Of a DNA stretch of 64,000 nucleotides, positions 57,243-64,000 are shown one piece after another. The stretch is from Amyelois transitella (Eukaryota; Arthropoda; Insecta; Lepidoptera; Pyralidae): contig NC_083517.1 in NCBI RefSeq assembly GCF_032362555.1, forward strand, positions 4,918,001 through 4,982,000. Reading direction: 5' to 3'. Position numbers and translations under genes: made by a program. Below the pieces are notes generated by a model. It was not told the origin of the DNA, ran no database searches, and saw only the letters and a program-made list of their open reading frames with translations. Every line of letters starts with the position of its first letter. Within the stretch, counting starts at the first letter, position 1.

Positions 57243-57600
57243 CAAATTTAATTTTAAGGACAAAACTCATCGACATACTATCTAAACCCACAATTCTGTT
57301 GGGAAAAGTGTCCCAACTAAACAAATTTGTTAAAACAAATAATGTATTACAATAAGTCATACAATCCTCAAATAGGCATTGTTGCAATATGTTATGGTCC
57401 ATATTTGAATGGAATATATCTTGAAAATGGTGTTTATATGAATTTGTTTGAAAATCAAACTCATCTGTGAATGTAGTATAAAATTGATCAAATAAATAAA
57501 CATATACAAAATATCTAATAGTGTGATGTGTACATGAATTGATTAAAATAAAATTTTGTGTAGGTACATAACAACTAGGTATTTTACTCTTTATATTACC

Positions 57601-57795
57601 TACTAGCTGTGCCCGCGACTTCGTCGCCGTGGAATTATTATTTTGGGCATCATTAAACTTAGGGCTTAAGGATGAACAATTTTCCCTGTTTTTTTTTCAC
57701 ATTTTCCATTATTTCTGTGCTCCTTATAGTTGCAGCGTGAAGTTATATAGATGTGTAGGTTTTAAATATGATAAACCTAAAATTTTATCAATTTT
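57601..57795 (-). repeat. Helitron-like 3' end, family with 60995
   Basis: Begins at ctagctgtgcccgcgacttc (inverse CTAG end with GC hairpin) and matches the inverse of 60995-61189 through 'cattatttctgtgctcctta' and tagttgcagcgtga. The 5' part is lost. Confidence 0.65.
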
Positions 57796-57896
57796 AAAGT
57801 TATGAAGGGCTAAATTGAAAATTCTTTTAAATTAAAAAAAAAACTAGATTCTACTTATACAGTATACTGATTTAGTTAGACATTGGCATATATATG

Positions 57897-58116
57897 ACAC
57901 GTGGTTCCTGGTACCAATAGAAAAATTATATAAGTGAAAGGGGATCAAGGGATATTTTTGGTTTTCTTTTAGACGATGGGCTAGCAACTTGACAAAATCA
58001 CTTTTTGAATCTCAATTTTATCATATAGCCAAACAGCTGAACAAGGCATATCAGTCTTTTCAAGACTGTTGGTTATGTTTACTCCACAAGGGCTATATAC
58101 ATGATTATATGTATGT
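57897..58116 (+). mobile_element. Old RTE-tailed retroposon
   Basis: 'acacgtggttcctggtacca' head, 'gacgatgggctagcaacttg', 'tatagccaaacagctgaac' and tail 'catgattatatgtatgta'; several deletions and substitutions. Confidence 0.8.
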
Positions 58117-58308
58117 ACTAAATTATGGTAAGCAAATATCTGTAGCACGAGTGTACTCTTTCAAGCAAAATCTACTAGATCGATTTTCATGAAATTTGGT
58201 ACATAGTAAGTATTTTTAATCATAAAATTAGAATGGGACTAGACTCACTTAAGGTGTGTAAGGCAAGGTGCCTGTAACAAAAACAAAATGGGTAGGTTTG
58301 TATAAAAT

Positions 58309-58612
58309 GCCCTGTGGTTCCTGGCACTTTAGAATAGGATCACTCCACATCTTTGACATGACTGTCGTAAAAGGCATCTAAACGACAAGGAGAACTAACT
58401 TGGGATTCTTCAGTAGGCAATAGGCTAGTAGCCTGTCACTTTTTGAATCTTTTTCCATTATTTTGGGTCAGAGTGTCTGAAAGGGTGTGCCTTAGAATAA
58501 TTTTTTAGGGGTGCTCACTTTTTATTATTTTTATGCCCAATTTTTTGAAGTGAAAAACCTACCCTACCTATTCTTCAGGAAAGAGGTAATTTTATGTATG
58601 TATATATGTTGT
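58309..58612 (+). mobile_element. Old RTE-family retroposon variant with LINE-like tail
   Basis: Head 'gccctgtggttcctggcact', 'aataggatcactccacatct' and 'ggcaataggctagtagcctg'. The end 'aggaaagaggtaattttatg' then tatgtata is closer to the tail of the full-length RTE LINE than to that of the common retroposon. Confidence 0.65.
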
Positions 58613-58619
58613 TTTTTAA

Positions 58620-59319
58620 ATTTCTTTCTTTTTTTTGTTATGGTGCATAAGGATTGGTGGGCAAAATTATACAATGCACGCCTCAAGCAAGCCTTTATGA
58701 GTACAGACGAACATAAGTACCTTTAGATAGGTAGCATAGTGCTTGTAGCTCAGATTATGTACTACTAGAGGTTTGTAGTGAAACACTCTAGAAGGATTAA
58801 GATTCTAATTTCATCACAACATTGGTACTTATTCAAGATACAATATTTACATACGATATTTGTCTGATATATTTCATCTTAATCTTCAATCATCTATAGC
58901 TGGAACAGAGGAGTGCTCAATACAAATTTACTAGTTTACATAATAGTTACTACCTAGTCTTAAGTTAAAAAACAAAAATATTGATCTTATCTTTTTGTAA
59001 TAGTATATTGTATGGTAGGTAGGTATATAAGGATAGGTGACAACCTAACATAGTTTTTTATAAACCAATTCTATTCCTCAGCACTAGTGGTAAAACATTT
59101 TGAAAGTACCAGACAACATCTTATCATATCTTAGACAATAACATTTTAACCTTAATTTGTTGACAGAAAACTATATATAAAGGAACTCTAACTAAACATA
59201 AAGGAGTGTATACCTATGGTCCCATCCCATCACAAAACCAATTAAAGTAATTTCACTTTAATTGGGTTTGTTTTATACAACTAATATTTTAATGAGAAAG
59301 GATTTGTATTTTTGTTTCT
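58620..59319. other. Non-coding stretch
   Basis: No gene recognised. Confidence 0.35.
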
Positions 59320-59473
59320 AATAAATAAACTCTATGTTTATTACAGTAAGACCACTCTTATTTTCAGTTAAATACAATTCAATTATATATTATTTACTGT
59401 CTACTGTCTGATACTGTCCCAAAACACAAAACTATAATCCAACTGTAAGTCCATAACTATCAAAAGGTTTTTG

Positions 59474-59881
59474 TCATTCATCATCTTCATGGTTTTCATC
59501 ATCAAAAGACAGTAAATTTCTGTTTTTTTTAAGCGATGTTTCTGGTTTGGAATCTTTGAGCTTATGCTTTTTACTGTTAACTTCAACCGGTTTCTGTTTG
59601 ACTTTAAATATCACTCGTTTAGTTAAATCTGCTTTAGTTTCGGATAATTTATCGCATATTCTCTTGTGTTCTAAATCCGCCTCTTCAGCAGTCAGATCAC
59701 CTTCCATAAGTACCACTACTTGTGGTTTATCACTTTCAGTATCATCAACAAAATCATCTTCGTCATTATCAAGTTTATCGAACTTATGATTTCTATCATC
59801 ATAACCTGCTTGTTTTTTAAGCACTTTTAAAAACTGTGGATCGTCTGGTTTTGTGAACTGAACGTTTCTTTTTCGATTCAT
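59474..59881 (-). CDS. KIAA1143 homologue (DUF4604 family)
   Basis: A single-exon frame of 135 residues. It starts MNRKRNVQFTKPDDPQFLKV, similar to the KIAA1143 start, then has an acidic stretch, the family's core KPQVVVLMEGDLTAEEADLE, a Lys-rich section and a C-terminus NRNLLSFDDENHEDDE like the family's LLSFDxED end. The family is conserved in animals and its function is unknown; charge and length suggest a nuclear, largely disordered protein. A minus-strand AATAAA lies near 59336-59341, ~135 bases after the stop. No intron was seen. Confidence 0.9.
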   Translation of the reverse strand: MNRKRNVQFTKPDDPQFLKVLKKQAGYDDRNHKFDKLDNDEDDFVDDTESDKPQVVVLMEGDLTAEEADLEHKRICDKLSETKADLTKRVIFKVKQKPVEVNSKKHKLKDSKPETSLKKNRNLLSFDDENHEDDE

Positions 59882-60103
59882 ACCTACTGTTTATTTGAAA
59901 AGATGCAGAATTGAAAAAATTTTACCTTTCGTTTTCGTGACGGACACAACACAAACAAAATAGTAGGAATGTGAAATAAATATCGATCATACGTGATTTT
60001 TTAAATTAAAAATCGATAAAAAATCGATTTTTGTAATCATGCTATAAATGCACTCCGACATTACGTTTTTGTCTTCTGGCTTGGAGCCCGGAAAGAATAC
60101 TAT

Positions 60104-60361
60104 CATACATACATACATATGGTCACGTCTATATCCCTTGCGGGGTAGACAGAGCCAACAGTCGAAAAGACTGAATGGCCACGTTCAGCTATTTGGCTTA
60201 ATGATAGAATTGAGATTCAAATAGTGACAGGTTGCTAGCCCATCGCCTAAAAAAGAATCCCAAGTTTGTAAGCCTATCCTTTAGTCGCATTTACGACATC
60301 CATGGGAAAGAGATGGAGTGGTCCTATTCTTTTTTGTATTGGTGCCGGGAACCACACGGCA
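60104..60361 (-). mobile_element. RTE-tailed retroposon, full length
   Basis: Near-consensus minus-strand copy from the (ATGT)n tail (catacatacatacatatgg) to the head 'ggtgccgggaaccacacggc'. Confidence 0.95.
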
Positions 60362-60369
60362 GCCTTATT

Positions 60370-60990
60370 GTGGTAATCTACTATCTATGGTAATCTAATA
60401 ATACTATCATAGCTCCATAATATTACATTAACGCCATCTGTGCATTCTTTCTGTGCTTTTAAAACAGTTTAGATGATTCATTTAATCAATCATTCTCTAT
60501 ATGGAGTTAGTCGATGAATAGTATTTTACCAACATTCGGTTGATATGTTATTAATTATTCGTTGCTGAAACTTCCTTTTGTTAAACTTGATTGTTAAAAA
60601 CTTTAATTTGTGTTGATTATTAAGAACTTACTGTTTCTGTTGTTTATTTTTAATGAATAAATCTATTGATGTAATGTATATTGCGTTTATTTTGACATTA
60701 ATAAAAACTTAGGAAAAAATCTATCAATATAATTAAATCGATTATTTTCTTAAGAAAAATCGATTATTTATTAATCGATTTTTCATACTAATATAAATAG
60801 ATTTTTTATCAGAAATGTCACATCCTTACTTAATAGAGATACTATGTATATTGTGACGGATTCCTGACAGCTGTCAGTGATATGCGTCCACAGACTAAAA
60901 AACGAAAAAGTTAAGCGGACTATATAAAAACTATGGTGAAGTATTGTTTCCCGAATTTAACCAATGCATCATGTAGAAAAATGCCAGATA
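60370..60990. other. Non-coding stretch
   Basis: AT-rich; several 'atcgatt' repeats around 60715-60800 and 59985-60040. No gene recognised. Confidence 0.35.
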
Positions 60991-60994
60991 TAAA

Positions 60995-61189
60995 TCTATA
61001 CTAATATAATAAAGCTGAAGAGTTTGTTGCGTTGAATAGACCTAGATTTATAACATCACCCTGCAACTATAAGGAGCGAAGAAATAATGGAAAATATGTG
61101 AAAAAAAACGGGGAAAATTAGTCATCCAATAATAAAAATAAATATCAAAATAACTATTCCGCGCGGACGAAGCCACGGGCGCAGCTATT
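60995..61189 (+). mobile_element. Short Helitron-like element
   Basis: Starts TC (tctatactaatataataaag), ends cggacgaagccacgggcgca then GCTAT, close to the CTAG consensus, with a GC hairpin. Related in inverse to 57601-57795. No protein is encoded. Confidence 0.65.
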
Positions 61190-61367
61190 ATAATATATAC
61201 GGGACAAATTACACAGTTTGAGTTAGCTCGAAGTTCAAAATTTGTGTTACGAGATCCTTGCTCAACGATAGATACTATATCTATACATATAATAAAACAG
61301 TAAAAATATTTTGTCTATACATTTAGTATTTTTGAATGAAATGGATAGAGGGACACTTAGAATGAAT

Positions 61368-61624
61368 ACATACATACATATGTTCACGTCTATATCCCTT
61401 GCGGGGTAGACAGAGCCAACAGTCTTGAAAGGACTGAATGGCCACGTTCAGCTATTTGGCTTAATGATAGAATTGAGATTCAAATAGTGACAGGTTGCTA
61501 GCCCATCGCCTAAAAAAGAATCCCAAGTTTGTAAGCCTATCCCTTAGTCGTCTTTTACCACATCCATGGGAAAGAGATGGAGTGGTCCTATTCTTTTTTG
61601 TATTGGTGCCGGGAACCACACGGC
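61368..61624 (-). mobile_element. RTE-tailed retroposon, full length
   Basis: Very similar to 60104-60361 (same blocks, few differences), from 'acatacatacatatgttcac' to gccgggaaccacacggca. Two near-identical copies 1.3 kb apart on the same strand. Confidence 0.95.
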
Positions 61625-61639
61625 ATAGAATGAATAATA

Positions 61640-62060
61640 GAAAGCAAATTTTTTTTATTATTATTTTTTGTCTGTCTGTCTGTATGTTTGATCACGCTTA
61701 TCTCCGAAAGTACTGAACCGATTTACTTTAAACTTTCACCAACTGCTTTGTTTTAACTAAGAAAAACATCTAAAGTTTGTTTTATCAAAATCGGTTCACT
61801 AAAAAAAAGTTATTGTCATTTGAATGAACTCAAGGCATGAGATTGCCTGCAAATAAGTTACGAAATTTAAAATTTAAAGTCATTTATCTATCATTGTACG
61901 ACAGACAGCATTATACCTATAAATAACATATAAATATAAGTGAAAATCAGTTTGATAATATCCTGGTTTTGCCGCACATTATATTAAGCATAATAGGTAT
62001 GTGCGGTAATTCTCACGTAAAAAGCTTTTTGGTTTTTTAGTCTACTTTCATTTCGACACC
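61640..62060. other. Non-coding stretch with a probable old repeat
   Basis: 61665-61740 (tgtctgtctgtctgtatgtt, 'ccgaaagtactgaaccgatt') is the style of text seen inside moth Helitrons. No ends defined. Confidence 0.3.
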
Positions 62061-62066
62061 AACGCA

Positions 62067-62132
62067 GCGGCTTCGATGGTCCAGTGGTTGGCGCGGGAGA
62101 CTGAAGTTGGCGGTCCAACTTCGAACCCCAAA
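62067..62132 (+). tRNA. tRNA-like sequence, probably a pseudogene or SINE head
   Basis: 'gatggtccagtggttggcgc' resembles an A box and D arm, and 'cggtccaacttcgaacccc' a B box and T arm, ~35 bases apart as in a tRNA. I could not fold a proper acceptor stem or name the anticodon, and poly-A/T follows. Treat as Pol III promoter-like remnant. Confidence 0.3.
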
Positions 62133-62211
62133 AAACTATTTTTTTTTTCTCACTAGACTTTGCTCATGACTTCGTCCGCGTAAATTTCGAATATCTGCAT
62201 CTCCATCGCTA

Positions 62212-62290
62212 ATTCCATCATGAAGCCATACAGCTGAACGTGGACTTCCAGTCTTTCCGAAACTGTTGACTCTGCAAGGGTTTTTATATG
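62212..62290 (+). repeat. Retroposon 3' remnant
   Basis: 'atcatgaagccatacagctg', aacgtggacttccagtcttt and 'gactctgcaagggtttttat' match the distal blocks. Confidence 0.65.
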
Positions 62291-62425
62291 TCAAGCTTGT
62301 TAGGTACCATGTGTTGCAACATTAGAAAGGTACGTTATCCCAGATTGCAATAAGCATATATTTGTTTTGAAATTAATTATATTGCAGATAATCAATATTT
62401 ATAAAGTTATCCGGGAAAAGGATTA

Positions 62426-62664
62426 GTGCCGTGTGGTTCCGGGCACCCACAGAAAAAAATAGATACACGCCATCTCTTTCCCATGGATATCGTCAAAGGC
62501 GACTAAGGTATCGGCTTATAAACTTGGGATTTCGTTTAGGCGCGCTAGCGACCTGACAGTATTTGAATCTCAATTTTACCAGTAAGCCTAACGTGGCCTT
62601 TCAATCTTTTCAAGACTGTAGGCTAGGCTGGGATATAGACGTGATTATATACCTATGTATGTAT
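62426..62664 (+). mobile_element. RTE-tailed retroposon, full length but diverged
   Basis: Head 'gtgccgtgtggttccgggca' through 'ggcttataaacttgggattt' and 'ctttcaatcttttcaagact' to 'atacctatgtatgtat', with small deletions. Confidence 0.9.
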
Positions 62665-62669
62665 TTATT

Positions 62670-63770
62670 TTTTTCAAGACCGCAAATAAACATAACCATT
62701 TCTTTATTTTACTATTCTAGATAAAAACAAACCTTTATTCCATATGATATATGGAATAAAAGTTTGAGACCATCAGACCAAGAGGCGAACCTGAGTGTTG
62801 TTATCCGAAATGGAAAACAGTTAAGTATGTAGGTAACTACATACAAAGAAAGTTTATTACACCATTTTTAATATGTAAAAATAATTATTAGAGAATTTAC
62901 AAAGAAAGGAGACAAACAATTTTACTATTAAATAGATTTATTGTAATTTAACAACAAAATTACAAACGATTTCTGCAGAGTGCGACATAAAACAAATCAT
63001 CTAATCCTAGATTTATCACAAAATTATCATAATTAGCGCATATTTATACCTAAAATCCTTAATTATCTCAACGATTTATGATCAAAACATAATAATAAAA
63101 AAATATAGATAAATCACTTGTACCGAAATTCTAAAGTTTATCATAGTTATAAAGTAAAGAATAAATAACACGTCTCCTACGTCAGGTCTGCTAGAAGTGA
63201 TTTCTTTAGAGAATGTAGAACCTAGGTATTTTTGTTTTTTGTGTTTATCATTCCCGATTTTTTCTGTGTACATAATTTGGTAAATAAATAGTTGGAATGT
63301 TAAACCAGAAAATATATTACTACCAGTGATTCGTCCGGAAACAAAGTTCGGCCATATGAAGTGAAGAAATGCCCGTTTTCCTTGTGGATCAACTCGTAGT
63401 TTCATAAAAAGTAATAGGTACATAAAAATGCACGTTTGATTTTTTCGCTTAAAATTAAAATGCCCTGATCTACTTCATCGATACAATTTAATGGTGTATT
63501 TTACACTACTGACCCGGTCTCGCATGTCTTGAATTTATAGATATATTAGTACATATTAGGCCACCCAATTCAGGCCAGTACCTACATATTAGAATTGTTC
63601 CGTTCATTATACGCGATGCGCATGCGCATTGAAATTCCTCATTAATTCCTCTTAAATTCTGAGGAAGCGATAGCGGAAGAGTCATTCTCAACAACCCTAG
63701 TTAAAATTAACATATTCATGTAGAACAAAATTCATAAAATAAAATAATAATACTTACAATCGGTAGAGCT
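62670..63770. other. Non-coding stretch
   Basis: Could be the 3' UTR and intron of a minus-strand gene that continues past the right edge (a minus-strand AATAAA is at 62938-62943), but no coding exon is certain. Confidence 0.3.
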
Positions 63771-63862
63771 ATAATCAAGATGACAACCGATTGTTTTTAC
63801 AATATTCGACATACATCTTCTTTCCATGTCCATATTTCTAGCTTCTGCCACTAGGTCGGTAA
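63771..63862 (-). CDS. Possible internal exon of an unidentified gene
   Basis: On the minus strand a frame reads ITDLVAEARNMDMERRCMSN and IVKTIGCHLDYSSTD, then a consensus donor (ttgtaagt, about 63755-63762 region). It looks protein-like, but the acceptor is weak and no other exon was found in the window. I do not recognise a family. Confidence 0.22.
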
Positions 63863-64000
63863 TATGACTTTATATGGTTAAAGTTATAGAACTTATAGGT
63901 ATGTAGGTACTTACATACCATTTTTTAGTAGACTTTGCACAGAGAAAAACGGCCATGCATGGGTGACACAATAATCACAGTCCTCCCTCATGTCGTATCA

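Noticed and set aside
62067-62132. A functional tRNA gene
   Set aside because: A- and B-box-like words are present but no acceptor stem or clear anticodon loop could be drawn; listed only as tRNA-like.
21822-62664. Many similar ~260-bp units considered as a CRISPR-like or satellite array
   Set aside because: Copies are dispersed, on both strands, variably truncated at the 5' end and tailed with ATGT: retroposons, not an array.

Overview
The window is a piece of insect nuclear genome, most likely from a moth or butterfly. It is AT-rich, its genes have short GT-AG introns, and the same retroposon recurs more than a dozen times alongside RTE and R1-clade LINEs, Helitrons with CTAG ends and a PIF/Harbinger element. 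The single-copy genes are metazoan. No species can be named from the sequence alone.

Layout. 1-1758 is a broken R1-clade LINE on the minus strand. 1759-13.9 kb is mostly non-coding DNA with old repeat fragments, a 52-bp perfect palindrome (6458), a three-copy motif (7.0-7.7 kb) and a direct-repeat pair exactly 300 bp apart (12.0/12.3 kb). 13936-17357 is an apparently full-length RTE-type LINE with an intact 1036-residue ORF. 17.4-22.8 kb is repeat fragments and unassigned DNA. 22853-31224 is an RNF8-type RING ubiquitin-ligase gene on the plus strand in about 12 exons, its introns full of retroposon and Helitron insertions. 33932-38326 is a large nested transposon: an unassigned element with ~790-bp inverted arms whose left arm has taken a Spy-type insertion (AAA^TTT, no target duplication) and a Helitron (A^T), with the right arm preserving both empty sites. 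38.7-38.96 kb carries a THAP-finger scrap with foldbacks. 40006-42950 is a Harbinger transposon with 106-bp perfect inverted repeats and a TAA target duplication. 44077-46286 is CLPTM1 (plus). 50537-54902 is exportin-1 (minus). 56734-57242 is a small INO80E/TBRG1-like coiled-coil gene (plus). 59474-59881 is the KIAA1143 homologue (minus). 57.6-62.7 kb is rich in retroposon copies.

How it fits together. The host genes are unrelated housekeeping genes (DNA-damage ubiquitin signalling, ER/membrane protein, nuclear export, chromatin, unknown) and form no pathway or cluster. The mobile DNA is connected: the abundant ~260-bp retroposon shares its first ~95 bp and its last ~35-50 bp, including the ATGT tail, with the full-length RTE, so that LINE family is the likely source of its mobilisation. 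The items most worth a second look are the two or three open frames at the end of the RNF8-like gene, the Spy-type insertion with its internal empty-site control, and the Harbinger whose transposase gene lies antisense inside the intron of its partner gene.
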